Part shown: positions 1-11,385 of the stretch, piece by piece
Layout of the letters: every line of letters begins with the position of its first letter
How positions within the stretch are numbered: position 1 is the stretch's first letter
Assembly: GCA_965153355.1 (NCBI GenBank)
Contig: OZ231127.1
Span: 89,404,001 to 89,468,000 of the forward strand
DNA from: Flaccisagitta enflata
Taxonomy: Eukaryota; Chaetognatha; Sagittoidea; Aphragmophora
DNA length: 64,000 bases
Reading direction: 5' to 3'
Translations under genes and position numbers: made by a program
Notes under the pieces: model-generated
What the model was told of the DNA's origin: nothing
Databases searched by the model: none
What the model saw: the letters and a program-made list of their open reading frames with translations, nothing else

Positions 1-37
1 ACTACCCAGGCAACCAATGTATTATCCCGGAATGCAG
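1..37 (+). CDS. Host gene exon A (3' end only)
   Basis: The window opens inside an exon that ends at a GTAAGG donor (38-43). Reading from base 2 gives LPRQPMYYPGMQ and ends on a whole codon, which matches the Met/Pro/Tyr style and phase 0 start of the next exon. Confidence 0.7.
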
Positions 38-306
38 GTAAGGTTCAAAGTTGCTTGTGGTTGTCTCACGAAATGAAGAAATTTGATTTGAAGTGAAGTG
101 GTTTATCCCGATGTTTCTTGCGCCATCAACTAAAATAATGATTTTTATCCATTTCGGCCATCCATTCTAAATCGACATATCTGTGTTTTGTGACAAACAA
201 CCAAATTTGACGTGCTATTTTGCTATTTTGCTGGTTTGGTTTATCAAAATTATGTCCATATCTGTCATTCGCCAATATCTTATCTTAACGGGATTCATCG
301 AGACAT

Positions 307-1088
307 ACAGTATGATTGTTTTCGTTTGTAACATTTCATGACAACATAACTTTTAAAGTTGTAGAGATAATCATATTCTGAAAAAAAATAGTGAAAGATA
401 TTGAAAATACATTTTATAGTATAAAAATCCCAAAACTTTTTAACAAAATTTGGATCCAGATTTCTTACTATTTGTTGTAAGTCATATTTGGCTAAAATGA
501 ACTGTTTTTCATGTCTTGAGATAAATTGTTTTTCTTTGTATCGCTCTTATTTCTAAACAATTTGACCTACAAATACCAGGTTGGTCGCAAATGAAAGATA
601 ATTTGAAGTAGTTTTAGAAAATAAAAAGAAAGAAACCTGTTTGGAAACACATATCATACAAAACATGAAAGAAATGAGATCATTTTTAGAAATTTAACAA
701 AAGTATGTGCCTATAGTTAATAAATTGTATTCAAAACATCAAATCAGTGCTTACTCATCAGAAAACCTTAAAACTAGATCAAATCATCTTTCATTTGAGA
801 CCAATCTGGCATCTGTAGCTCAAACCGTTTAGAAATGAGAACAATTTAAAGGTAAACAGTCCATCTGTTAAATTTTTTCAAATTTTTCAATTTTACAACT
901 TGTCAAGTTGGTCCTGTAGTTCATTTTTTCACGAGAGAATCAGATTTTTCTAAATAGATCCTTTGATCGATATGTTATAAAATGTATTTTCATAGTCTTT
1001 TAGGAACTTTTTTCAGAATTCAATTATTTCAATTACTTTAAGAATTATGTCGTCATGAAATGTTACAAACGAAAACAATCATACTGTA
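307..1088. repeat. Foldback (palindromic) element, about 780 bp
   Basis: The left end (ACAGTATGATTGTTTTCG, about 307-349) recurs as its reverse complement at 1037-1088. Inner arms also pair: the stretch around 578-620 is complementary to 768-811, so the palindrome is nearly full length with its centre near 697. There is no coding potential. This is a MITE or foldback element lying in host intron 1. Its superfamily is not determined, since no clear target duplication is visible. Confidence 0.75.
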
Positions 1089-1558
1089 TTTTTTCCAATG
1101 AATTGTTAAGACCAGAGCAGCAGAGGTCATTTCACACACAGCCCACCATTTTCATCCATTTTTATCCAAGTTCTATATTCGGCCTTGGTCACGGTCATTC
1201 TTGTGATCTTGTGACCACCCACGAAAATGTCCTCTCCCTTTTGAGCAGCAGTCTTGGAAGTATTGATGACCAGTTCTCTCGCCCATTTTCTGGTGTGTTT
1301 TTTTTTTTTGTCATTTTTTGGTCACCTTGTTCTTTTCTTGCGTACAAAGCAATACCAAGATAATATCACATGGTCTAGTTTTAAATTGTTAATTCTTCCC
1401 TCTAGTCTGAAATCACTGCATTGGAATGCAAGAAGTGAATTCATGGTTAACTCGCATGCATGCTGTCAGTATTACCCGACCTAAGAATTTGTCGGTGGGT
1501 TAATTGGGCACTGCTGACCTTTCTCATGTAGTAATGACCATCCACTTTGATCCTTTTT

Positions 1559-2078
1559 GGGCAGCGGCCCCAAAGGGCTGATGTCCTGTAGAACACAGGG
1601 GGGAATTTCCGTCTGTCCGTCCGTCCGTCCGTCCATCCGTCCGTCCATCCGTCCGTCCTTCCTTCCATCCCCCCCCCCCCGGTTGGCCATCAAGACCTCA
1701 AATATGCCCTCCCAGCCCTCAATTTAGCCTTCGAGGCCTCAAATCAGCCTTCTAGGCTTATAATCAGCCCCCTCAGCCTCACATCTGCCCTCCAGACTTC
1801 AAATCTGCCCTCCAGACCTTCAATTAGCCTCTAAAGCATCAAACCAGCCGTCCGTGGCTCAAATTTGCCCTCAAAACCTCAAATCTGCTCTCCAAGCCTT
1901 AATTCTGCCCTCCAGCCTTCAAATATACCTTCAGTGGCCTAAATTAGTCATCTAAGGCCTGAAATATGCCCCCTCAGGACATCTGGAAATTCCCCCCTGT
2001 GTTCTACAGGACATCGGCCCTTTGGGGCCGCTGCCCTGCTCTCACTCCACTTCATCACTGAATCACTCCCAGCAGGGC
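1559..2078 (+). mobile_element. GGGCAGCGGCCCC-family element, copy 1
   Basis: The left arm 1559-1609 is repeated inverted at 1986-2035, and both contain the motif around CCTGTAGAACACAGG. After the left arm lies a GTCC tetranucleotide run (1613-1665). Then come about ten degenerate 25-27 bp units built on CCTCAAAT..GCCCTCC. Past the right arm is a second hairpin, GCCCTGCT (2033-2040) with AGCAGGGC (2071-2078), followed by CGGGTACCGCTGACCA, which is shared by copies 2 and 4. The order of arm, GTCC core, inverted arm and terminal hairpin resembles the other hairpin-VNTR family here. Confidence 0.75.
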
Positions 2079-2120
2079 ATCGGGTACCGCTGACCATGTG
2101 CGATCTTTGGATGACTAGTT

Positions 2121-2315
2121 AGTCGTGTTCTACACGACTTAACACCTTGGTATGTCCGTCCATCGGTTGGTTGGTCGGTTGGTCCTCTTTTTACTTTTTC
2201 GGCGTTTTTGAGCGTTTTGAGCTCACGTCTCCTGCCCAAATTCCCCAGAGACCTTCTCTATCACTGCCCCTGCCCACCCACATGCGACTAGGGTAGCCGT
2301 GTATCCGGCCTTGTT
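2121..2315 (+). mobile_element. Hairpin-VNTR (Helentron-like) element, copy 1
   Basis: The 5' hairpin is AGTCGTGT (2121-2128) with ACACGACT (2132-2139). A GTCC/GGTT core follows, then the body phrase with CTCCTGCCCAAA and CCCTGCCCACCC, then GCGACT (2284-2289). The 3' hairpin is GCCG-tgtatc-CGGC (2296-2309) followed by CTTGTT. The 3' word matches the 5' word only in CGACT. Confidence 0.72.
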
Positions 2316-3129
2316 ATCTTTTTTCTCGCTTTTTTCTCCCAATTAAAAGTGAACTGCTGACCCTCTCACAATAGTTATATATCAATGATCACTCTCTTTG
2401 ATCTCTTTTCTTTCAATTTATCTTCTTTTCTTTTCTTTTTATTTATCTTCTTTTCTTTTCTTTACCTAATTGATATTCCGATCTTCTTTTGACTTTTTGA
2501 CTGGCTCGTTTTCTCCTGCAAATGGCGGAGAAATTCGGTCCCCCACTTCTCCCTTTATTGCCTCATTTGCATAATGCCTTTTCTCTCTTTCTCTTTTGTC
2601 CCACTCTCACCTTTATGCTTTGTTTTGCAGTTTGTTTGTTATTGGCATTTCCTTTTATTTGGATCTATCAAGAATTTGGAGTCAACATCACAAAGTTGAC
2701 AGTGTGTGGACAAAGCGGAATAGACGTGTATAGCACTGACCTAAACTTGTCATAATCATTCATTAAGTTATGTATATTCTATGTTCATGAGTTAGCTTTT
2801 TACATAATAGTTCCTTTTGAGTATACAGGGGCAGCACTAACCAGGAATGCAAGTATTTTGTCCCAAGCGCTGCTTATAATCACTAAAGGAAACATTGTTT
2901 ATTTTCATTTGCTCAGCTTTGCAATATGATTGTATAAAAAATTTTAATAAATTGTCAGGTACTAAGTACGTTATTTATTGATACATGTCATTCATTCTGA
3001 AGGCTGTTTTGAAAGTTGTGTCATACTAAGAACTACCTACAGTTTTTTTTTTTCGACTACCCGGTATCATCATACATTGCCACTAATGTTTATTACTGTC
3101 CTTACAACATTCCCTTTTCTAAATTCCAG

Positions 3130-3254
3130 ATGGGTATGGCACCTCAAATGGCTCCCGTGCCATACGGTATGCCAATGATGATGCCGGGACCCTGGGGCTA
3201 CATGGGATACGCTCCATCCATGGGAACACCTTCCATGTATTCAGGAGCATCCGG
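3130..3254 (+). CDS. Host gene exon B
   Basis: The acceptor is TTCCAG and the donor is GTAATA. It encodes a Met/Pro/Gly/Tyr-rich stretch beginning MGMAPQMAPVPYGMP and ending GASG in split phase 2. The final GG joins the first A of exon C to make a Gly codon. Confidence 0.8.
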
Positions 3255-3338
3255 GTAATAGTCGGTTTAGCCGCTCTTTAGTTTTCTAATACCATCATGA
3301 TGATGTCATCTGTGCTTGAATCTTAATCCCTTTTCTTG

Positions 3339-3476
3339 AGTGCGCCAACGCACCTCTATATAACGACATGTCCGTTGGTCCGTTGGTCCGTTGGTCCGTT
3401 GGTCCGTCGGTTCTTCGATAACGCATGAGTTGAAAACGCCTGGCTCACCATCTTGGCCCATGAATCTGGTTTTGCT
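3339..3476 (+). mobile_element. Hairpin-VNTR element, copy 2 (decayed)
   Basis: GTGCG (3340-3344) pairs with CGCAC (3349-3353), followed by CTCTATATAA and four GTCCGTTG units. The 3' end near 3460-3476 (TTGGCCCATGAATCTGG) is a mutated form of the usual GGCC hairpin. It lies within host intron 2. Confidence 0.55.
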
Positions 3477-3534
3477 ATGATTGCATAAAAAACTTATCCC
3501 TTCTGTTACGTTTTCAAGTTTCTTTGCATAGAAT

Positions 3535-3602
3535 GATGTCGACTACCCGACTCCCCCATGATGCCATATGGTGGCGCCCCACTACCTAGCCATGAACCCC
3601 AG
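3535..3602 (+). pseudogene. Decayed duplicate of host exon C start
   Basis: This stretch matches the first 65 or so bases of exon C, about 110 bp upstream of it. It keeps an AG acceptor after a pyrimidine-rich tract and a CAG/GTATTG donor-like end. Spliced in the phase set by exon B it shifts frame at the small indels and meets TAG. It therefore looks like an exon duplication that died, not a usable alternative exon. Confidence 0.65.
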
Positions 3603-3643
3603 GTATTGTCTTTGGCTAATCAAATGTTGTTTCATCTCAACAG

Positions 3644-3801
3644 AATGATGTATCCCAACTACCCCATGATGCCATACGGTGGCGCCCCTCCGGCTATGAA
3701 TCCCATGTCCATGTCAATGGCCAAACAACGCTCTGATCAAGTCTGGAATGAGGCGGTCAACAAATACGAGAAAACAGCTCATTCAGTTCGCAGTCAAACG
3801 G
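3644..3801 (+). CDS. Host gene exon C
   Basis: The acceptor is CTCAACAG and the donor is GTAAGT. It continues the Met/Pro/Tyr/Gly-rich segment (MMYPNYPMMPYGGAPPAMNP). It then changes to ordinary sequence (QRSDQVWNEAVNKYEKTAHS). It ends with one base of a split codon that joins TG of exon D. Confidence 0.82.
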
Positions 3802-4374
3802 GTAAGTTGGTTTTATGACAAGCTTAACTGAAGAACAACGATTATCATTTATACATAATGAAGAGAAAATTCCAATATTGATTACTACTGAGATCTAAGG
3901 TTTTGATACTGTACATTTTCTTTGCATGAGTGTGCCGTCTGGGGACAAGACATGGGAAGACAAAAAAAACCGCTCGAAACGCCGAATAAACACTTTCATG
4001 TTGGGCTGATCGAACAAACCAAGGAATCAATGACCTATACAAGCATCAAAATGAAAAGTTTTTTTTTTAGTACAAATGTAAAACAGATGGAAAAAGACAA
4101 AGAGAAGCTAGAAGATGGATGAGAATAAATTATCTTTTTCATTCCAAGGCCATCTGTGTGCAAAAAGGAAAAGATAAGGTGATGTTAGAATAGTAGATGG
4201 AACAAAAAAATAACAGAAAAGACAAAAAAAGGAAGAAGGAAGAATTTATTGATTTTTTCGTCTCGAGGACTGGAAACTGTCCTGTTTTGCAGAGATGTAT
4301 ACAACTTGGTTTGCATGCAGCGACTGTCCGATCGAAGAGATATACGACATATCACATTCTTGGCATGCGATGGC

Positions 4375-4712
4375 TGGTTTGTCATCATGCGACAGTTGTT
4401 TGTCATCATGCGAAAGTTGGTTGTCATCATGCGACGGCTAGTTGGTTGTCATCATGCGACAGTTGGTTGTCATCATGCGACAGTTGGTTATCATCATGCG
4501 ACAGTTGGTTGTCATCATGCGACAGTTGGTTTGTCATCATGCGACATTTGGTTGTCATCATGCGACAGTTGGTTTGTCATCATGCAACAGTTGGTTGTCA
4601 GCATGCGACGGCTGGTTTGTCATCATGCGACAGTTGGTTGTCAGCATGCGACAGTTGTTTGTCATCATGCGGTTGTCATCATGCAACGGCTGGTTAGTTG
4701 TCAACAAAGAGA
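4375..4712 (+). repeat. 20-21 bp minisatellite
   Basis: About 16 tandem units of GTTGGTTGTCATCATGCGAC occur with small variations (CATTTG, CAACAG, CAGCATG and loss of GTTG). All frames stay open over much of it because of the unit composition, which gives apparent ORFs that are not genes. Confidence 0.92.
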
Positions 4713-5156
4713 TTTTTGTGTCATTCTCCGCAATCAAATAGATATAGGCGACCCAAAGCCTGCTTTTGAAGAACCGATTCCACTGCTGTCATTTGTTGCT
4801 AAAATTCAGTGTGAAGAAAAAGAGGTTGTTTTGAATCTAAATGCGGATTTTATTTGGTATCCATAAGACTTGGACTTAGGGTCTCTCAAGGAATGTAGGC
4901 CTCAGCTAGAAAAAAACAAGGGCCTTTAACATGTGTCAATACATAGTGTTATACACTTGTAGACATTTTTTGAGTCTTGGCCTAAAAAAGACCAGTTGTA
5001 ATAACTAAACAAGTCATCATTAAGAACGTAGCTTGTTTCCTAAGGAGATATATATCTAAAGGAAAAGGCTACGTTCTTAATAATGACCAGTTCTATAGCT
5101 TTAACTTTAAGATGGCCTTTCAGCGTGAAATGGGCCGAGATGGAATTCTTTTTGTT

Positions 5157-5270
5157 CTTCTTCCCTTTCCTCTTCTTCTTCTTCTTCTTCGTCTTCGTCT
5201 TCGTCTTTGTCTTTGTCTTTGTCTTTGTTTTCTTCTTCTTCTTCTTCTTCTTCTTGTTCTTTATTCCCCT
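5157..5270 (+). repeat. TTC/TTTGTC simple repeat
   Basis: The pyrimidine-rich array is (TTC)n with an inner block of GTCTTC/GTCTTT units. It abuts the left end of the next mobile element. Confidence 0.9.
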
Positions 5271-5274
5271 TTTT

Positions 5275-5841
5275 GGGCAGCGGCCCCGAAGGGGACGAAG
5301 TTCTGTAGAACACAGGGGGACTTTCGTTCGTCCGTTCGTGCGTTCGTGCGTCCCCCCCCCATTAGGCCCCTCAAGCCCCAAATCTGGCCTCTGAGACCTC
5401 GAATCTGGCCTCTCGGGCCTCAAATCCAGCCTGTTAGGCCTCAAACCTGGCCTCTTAGGCATCAAATAAAGCTTCTCAGGCCTCAAACCTGGCCTCTCAG
5501 GCCTCAAATTAGGCCTCTCAGGCCTCAAATCAGCTATCTAAGCCTCAATTTATTGCTCTCAGGCTTCAAATCAGTCCTCTGACCTTTCAAGCCTTAATCC
5601 AGCTCTCTCAAGCCTCAAGTCAGCCCTCTAAAGCTTCCCATTGGCATTCTGAGGCATTATATTAGCCTTCTTAGGCCTCAGTTTAGGCTCTTGGAGACCT
5701 TCAGTAAGCCCTCTATAGCATCTTATCCACTTCTTCAGGCAGGACGAACGAAAGTCCCCCTGTGTTCTACAGGACTTCGTCCCCTTCGGGGCCGCTGCCC
5801 TGCTTCCCCTCACTCCAATTCACAATCACTCAAAGCAGGGC
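5275..5841 (+). mobile_element. GGGCAGCGGCCCC-family element, copy 2
   Basis: The left arm (5275-5330) and right arm (5742-5800) are inverted copies. A CGTTCGTCC/CGTTCGTGC core follows the left arm. The interior is a 26-28 bp repeat of the form GGCCTCAAA.C.GCCTCTCA. The downstream hairpin is GCCCTGCT (5797-5804) with AGCAGGGC (5834-5841), followed by CGGGTATCGCTGACCA. Confidence 0.78.
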
Positions 5842-5880
5842 AACGGGTATCGCTGACCACATATTGCCCTTGGGCGACCT

Positions 5881-5969
5881 GTTCTTTTTCTTCTCCTTCC
5901 TCTCCTTCTTCTCCTTCTTCTTCTTCTTCTTCTTCTTCTTCTTCTTCTTCTTCTTCTTCTTCTTCTATT

Positions 5970-6001
<32 letters not shown>

Positions 6002-6253
6002 TTCTTCTTCTTCTTCTTCTTCTTCTTCTTCTTTTTCTTTTTCCCTCCTCTTCTTCTTTTTCTTCTTCTTCTTCTTCTTCTTTGTCTTCTTCTTCTTCTT
6101 CTTCTTCTTCTTCTTCTTCTTCTTCGTCTTCGTCTTTGTCTTTGTCTTCTTCTTCTTCTTCTTCTTCTTCTTCTTCTTCTTCTTCTTCTTTATTCCCCTT
6201 TTTCTTTTTCTTTTTCTTCTCCTTCTTCTCCTTCTTCTTCTTCTTCTTCTTCT

Positions 6254-6300
<47 letters not shown>

Positions 6301-6386
6301 TTCTTCTTTTTCTTTTTCTTTTTTCCTCTCCTTCTTCTTTTGCTTCTTCTTCTTCTTCTTCATTGTCTTCTTCTTGTTCTTCTTCC

Positions 6387-6430
<44 letters not shown>

Positions 6431-6440
6431 TTCTTCTTCT

Positions 6441-6471
<31 letters not shown>

Positions 6472-6475
6472 TTTT
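5881..6475 (+). repeat. Long (TTC)n array
   Basis: There are about 600 bp of TTC repeats with CTC, TTT and GTC variants. The block with GTCTTCGTCTTTGTCTTTG (about 6125) resembles the one near 5200, so the array was partly duplicated together with it. Confidence 0.95.
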
Positions 6476-6574
6476 TGAGTCTGTTGGAAAATCAATTGCC
6501 GTTGGGCGAAGGCGTAATCATGATTCTTCCCTCTGGCACCGGAATGGCCGCAAAAGTGGTACGACTATGGAGGA

Positions 6575-6765
6575 AGGGGGTGTAACGGATGGGGGCAGGG
6601 ACTTGGCTGGGGTGTGTAACGGGTGGAGGTAGGGACTTGGCTGGAGGGGTGGTAACGGGTTGGGGTGGAGAGGGACTTGACTGGGGGGGGGTGTAACGGG
6701 TGGGGGTAGGGACTTGGATGGGGGGTGGTAACGGGTTGGGGTGGAGAGGGACTTGGGAGGGACTC
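6575..6765 (+). repeat. G-rich minisatellite
   Basis: About six units built on GTGTAACGGGTGGGGGTAG followed by GGACTTGGCTGG occur, alternating with a longer variant containing GGTTGGGGTGGAGA. Confidence 0.88.
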
Positions 6766-7047
6766 GGATCACTTTAGACATTTACTAGTTTCAGCAGAGG
6801 AAGGGAAATAAGGAGTTTCAGTCAAGAGACATCAGCTGCTGAAATTTCCATGGGATTAAGCCTAATGAAAAAAACAGGAGCCTAGAGAGTTGAAAGAGAG
6901 AATCTAGAACGGTAATCCCAAGAACACTGTACCAGTACCAGCAAATTGAAATGGCGAGAAAAAAAAATTGTTTTTGCCTTATCAACTGCGATGAGGAAAA
7001 TTGTATCTTGACATTCCTTGCTATGACAGACGTGATAAACTATCTAT

Positions 7048-7370
<323 letters not shown>

Positions 7371-7402
7371 TACTTCTTGACCACCATCTCCAGTTCCCCC
7401 AG

Positions 7403-7549
7403 TGCTGATAACAGGCAGTGAGGCTGCTTGGCAACGGGATGCTGCAGCTGATAACCTGACAGCTGCACCGGCGGCCGCGGCTTCGGGTGCTCCTCAGCCT
7501 CCATCAGACGTGACTCCAAGAATGAGGCGTCGCGTTCCTTCATCAAGAG
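7403..7549 (+). CDS. Host gene exon D
   Basis: The acceptor is TTCCCCCAG and the donor is GTGAGA. With the carried-over G it reads VLITGSEAAWQRDAAADN, then an Ala/Pro-rich stretch, and ends RMRRRVPSSR with one split base. GC content is clearly higher than in the flanking intron. Confidence 0.82.
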
Positions 7550-7629
7550 GTGAGAGACTTCGCGCGATTAAAGCTCTAATTTGCATGTATTCGTTATTCA
7601 TGGTTTATCGCGGGTTTCTATCGTGATTA

Positions 7630-7872
7630 AACACTCCGTGTATCCATTTGCCTCCGGCCTCAATTATCTTCACATAGGACGATCGTTTTAGAATTCTGGT
7701 TATCTCGTGGCTTAGACTTTATTTCAAATATTGTTTTTTAGTATTATTATTAGTCTTTGTATTGTTAGTATTGTATCATTATTTTTAGTATTACTTATAT
7801 TCTGACCGTCCGTCCGTCGGATGGTTGGTCGGTTGCGGTCGATCGGCCCCATTTTACTTTTTTGGCATTTTT
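7630..7872 (+). repeat. Duplicated block, copy 1 (partner 38040-38293)
   Basis: Sequence from GCCTCCGGCCTCAATTATC through GGTTGGTCGGTTGCGGTCG to TTTTTTGGCATTTTT is shared with 38040-38293 at high identity. Both copies run straight into an AGGTGC..GCACCT hairpin element. This is the first part of a longer collinear duplication that continues with 15976-17930. Confidence 0.85.
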
Positions 7873-7950
7873 AGGTGCGCCATAGCACCTCTATAAGAGG
7901 CTCTGTCTGTCGGTCGGTCGGTCGGTCGGTCGGTCGGTTGGTCGGTCGGT
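7873..7950 (+). mobile_element. Hairpin-VNTR element, copy 3 (5' part)
   Basis: AGGTGC (7873-7878) pairs with GCACCT (7885-7890). CTATAAGAGGCTCTG and (GTCG)n follow. No 3' hairpin belonging to it is visible before the next element start at 8027. Confidence 0.65.
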
Positions 7951-8159
7951 CACGCTCGAGTTGAAAATATCAAGAAACAGTAAAAAATCACTGGAAATGA
8001 TTCAGAAATATGCTAGGATAATTTTTAGATGCGCCATAGCTCTGTCCGTCCGTCCGTCCATCCGTCGGTCACGCTGGAATGAAAAATCGCTAGAAATGTT
8101 TGAAATCAATAGAAAACTCATTTCGTTCATCATGAATCATATTAATATTTCATAAATGA

Positions 8160-8425
8160 TATTTATCAGAAATGATATCATATACATCGTATGATATATA
8201 TCATATATGTCATCATATATGTCGTATGATATATATCATACATGTCATCTTATATATCATATATCATATATCATATATCATATATCATATCATATATCAT
8301 ATCATATATCATATATATATCATATATCATATATGTATATATATCATATATCATATCATATATCATATCATATACCATATCATATATCATATCATATATC
8401 ATATCATATATCATATATAATATCT
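8160..8425. repeat. ATATC/ATATATC satellite, left block
   Basis: Tandem 5-7 bp units of ATATC and ATATATC occur. The same satellite resumes at 14846-14951 and 15452-15533, on the other side of the LINE and the TIR element. Confidence 0.93.
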
Positions 8426-8511
8426 TTTATTCGTCATTAATGACAGAGCACACAAACAACGTACAACTAACTACTACAAAGAAAGAGAAAAGAAAAAAAA
8501 TTAGAAATTGA

Positions 8512-8742
8512 TTAGACTGCATCGTGCAGCCCTCTCAGATATCGAAGTGTGTCGTTTCTTATCGTCGAGAGACGTGCGTCGAGTCGGCGAGATCGTTGAT
8601 GGAAAATGTCGGTGATGGAGGGATATCCAGAAGAGAGACGGAGAAATCGAACGCTCTCCCAGCGGTTGTAGCCGAAAATCTTTCGCAGGCAGTCATTCAA
8701 TGCTACATTTATCATGTGCATCTGTTTCGATGAGTAACACAA
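8512..8742 (-). pseudogene. LINE RT extreme C-terminus
   Basis: It encodes YSSKQMHMINVALNDCLRKI and then FGYNRWESVRFLR, the usual end of CR1-type ORF2 proteins (a .NVA.N..LRKIFG...WESVR pattern). It is separated from the rest of the RT by the inserted TIR element at 8745-9183. Confidence 0.75.
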
Positions 8743-8744
8743 AA

Positions 8745-9183
8745 CTTGACTAAGAACTTGACTAAGAACCTTGTTTATAAGAACATTGAGGCTCAGATTT
8801 GGAAAAAAATAAGAACAATCATAAGAACATTGTCAGCCTCATAATAGGAGGATTATAAGAATACTCATTCTATTTTTGCTCTTGATTAATGAGGGAATTG
8901 CTGTAAATAAAAACAAAAATTGTTACTGTGTTATTATTATAGAGTACATCAATCAGTCTTACAATTAAATTTGATTGTTTTGTGATTAATATTTTATTTC
9001 TCATATCTTTTTAATCAGAATTCAATCAGAATTCAATCAGAATTAGACCATTCCTGTATAAACTGATATTTAAAAAAAATAAGAACATCCTAAGAACAAT
9101 TTGAGCCTCAAATTGCTTTAAAAATAAGAACATTGAGCCTCAGGAAAAAATAACATGTTCTTATAAGAAAAAAAGAGTGTATT
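8745..9183. mobile_element. TIR element with ATAAGAAC ends (copy 1, in LINE)
   Basis: The right end GTTCTTATAAG..GAGTGTATT matches the right end of the element at 28259-28690. The interior repeats AAGAACATT and GAGCCTCA in both orientations. It interrupts the LINE RT reading frame. The left end is less clear. Confidence 0.6.
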
Positions 9184-9364
9184 AGGTACGCACATACTGT
9201 ACAGGAGCTTCAATTGTACTGGTTCAGATGGTCTGTTCCGAGTATTAAGAATAGTATTCGCAGAGGACCGAAATTTTATGAGGGGCTTGAGATTAGAGGT
9301 AGTAAACGTGCTACCAGCCACTACAGTGACTCCCAGATATTTGTACTCGTGGACATACTCTAGT
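9184..9364 (-). pseudogene. LINE RT segment between two insertions
   Basis: It encodes PLEYVHEYKYLGVTVVAGST and then KLLYSMCVPN, the post-catalytic part of the LINE RT. It begins right after the Naiad fragment. Removing that fragment restores MYGNLLEYVHEYKYLGV in one frame. Confidence 0.8.
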
Positions 9365-11385
9365 GGCTTGTGCAACAATTTATCCTATATAAAACTCATA
9401 CAATTAATCAAAAGGAAACAGAAATTGAACAAAATTTGGAAAAGATATGGACATTTATATAGTGTAAGCTTCCATTACATACACATACATACCTAATCTG
9501 TGGTCTTTTGAAACACTATCAAAATTCCTTAGGCATATATTTTTTACTAAATGTGTCATATTTTCCTGTCTTAAAAAATAAATATCTTAATATTTTATTT
9601 AGAAATAATGAATATTTTAGGGAAAGGGTGTTGTTAGAGCTGTCTTCTGGCATTGATCGGGACCATCAACTCAGCCAAATTTTGGTTAGAGTTGACCTAA
9701 TTAAAAAAAGAGAACCAAGGTGTCCATATCCCTAGTTGAGCCCCTTTATTCTAATTAGGGGGGTGGGATTTAGGAGAATTTATACTATAAATGGTTATGG
9801 TTATGACTTTTAGTGATTAAAGGGAAAAAAGGCCTTCATCTTCAAAGAAGATATATCATGGGATGATAGGTCACCATGAAGGGTAAAAAAGTTTTAGTAC
9901 ATGTCCAAAAAATTTTTTTATAAATTATCAAACCATACAGCTTCTGGTCATCAGTTGGAGTCCTGTACCTTAAAGGGTTTCGACCCATATATATATACAT
10001 ATATACATACAAAAGTATCCACATACATATATATACACCTCCAAGACCCAAGTACAGGCGGGTCGCACTTCAACAAAAGTGCCCTCCACTGTTTGGTTTG
10101 AAGAGATCAAGAAAATCATCAGGAATCTGCCATAGGATTGAAAATCATGGCTTCCTCCCAACCAGTTTCAAAATCCTTTATTATAGGAAAAATTATTTTC
10201 TTTCTTTAAGTCATTTTAGACACCAGTTAAAAATTGTTTTCAGGAAAAAGTGAATCTGTGACACAAGGTCAAAATAGAAACACATATGTAAAAAATATTT
10301 TTTATATAAAAAAATAATAAAGTGAATCTGCGACACAAGGTCAAAATAGAAACACTTATATCAAAATATGAATATTATTTTAGAAATGTGTTAAAATTTC
10401 CAAAAAGGTGTCCAGCTATGTAACTACGACAAGTTGGTCAAGAGAAACACAGCCTTTCACCAAAATTTAGGGAGTATATTAAAACTAAGATGGTGTTTGG
10501 CTATGGTCTGCGACAAGTGGGTCAAAAGATTCTCATAGCCTCCCACCAAAATTTTATTCAAATATATTTTTCAAAAAAACATCTGTATTAGGAATATTAT
10601 ATTTTATTAGAATATCATGTTTTTCCCTAAAAAATCTTGAAGTTAGTCGTTTTAAATCATGTTCTTTGTAGCCTTGGGTCTTTAGTTTATCAACCAAAGA
10701 TCTGCTTCTTTGTAAAAAATCTTCATATTTAGATGACAATTTAGCATATCTTATCAATTGACTTAAATAAACACCCAAGGCTGATTTTTTGGTATACAGC
10801 TGTCTATGTAGGGAAAATTAACAATATCAAAAGAGAAATCATCACGTTTATCATAGACAGAAAAATTTAGAGTAGAATTTTCTGATTTAATCTTTAAGTC
10901 TAAGTATGTTACTTCCTGGGTATTATTAGATTCTAATTTAATTTCTAGATCTTGAGGGTATATTTCATAGATATGATCCCTAAAGGTTGGAAAATTAGCT
11001 ACAAAAAGATCATCAATATATCTTCCATTAAGCTTAAATTTCCTTGCTGTCGGAAGATCTACCTTAGAAATTTCACCCACATAATCTGATTCATAACTAT
11101 ATAAAAGTAAATTAGCAATATCCTGTCCAGAATCAAGACCAATAGGAATACCTATCACTTGCTTATAGACATTTGCACCAAATTTTACATAAATATTATC
11201 CAACATAAATTCTAAAATTTCCTGCATGTCTGCCGATCTGAATGAAAATTTATTTTTAGCCTTTATAGGACTAGAATAAGCCTCATTCATATTGACACTT
11301 ATGTATGGCCTTGCCTCCCTATTAAAAACTTTCTGAAAAATAGCTGAAAATTTACGTTTTATTTCTCCATGAGGCAAGGCCGTAG
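9365..11385 (-). mobile_element. Naiad fragment inserted in the LINE RT
   Basis: On the minus strand it begins inside RT motif A (ACGGCCTTGCCTCATGG), runs through the RT C-terminus and 3' region, and stops at GCACAAGCC, the same point where units join in the array at about 47953. CTAGT flanks it on both sides (9360-9364 and 11386-11390), a 5 bp candidate target-site duplication. The fragment is 2.02 kb, 5'-truncated, and in the same orientation as the LINE. Confidence 0.9.
10554..11383 (-). pseudogene. Naiad RT C-terminal fragment
   Basis: It encodes from LPHGEIKRKF to the terminal FLKNIFE and includes the catalytic YIDD box. The frame is broken once, at 10785-10790, where six T replace the seven-base run seen in the array copies. 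It differs from array copies at few positions (for example NTDVFL for NTDDFL). It is fused by chance to LINE sequence upstream. Confidence 0.88.

Larger units (their letters stand above)
38..3129 (+). other. Host intron 1 (first visible)
   Basis: This intron runs from a GTAAGG donor to a TTCCAG acceptor. It contains a foldback element (307-1088), a GGGCAGCGGCCCC-family element (1559-2078) and a hairpin-VNTR element (2121-2315). In 1089-1558 and 2316-3129 I see only AT-rich or T-rich unique-looking sequence. Confidence 0.75.

Noticed and set aside
4197-4866. Long open frames of 100-205 codons over the 4.4-4.7 kb region
   Set aside because: They are the 20-21 bp minisatellite read in three frames.
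5691-6632. Open frames rich in Ser, Phe or Leu over the TTC arrays
   Set aside because: Low-complexity translation of (TTC)n with no codon signal beyond the repeat. The same applies to frames over CT, TTG, CTTT and CAA arrays.
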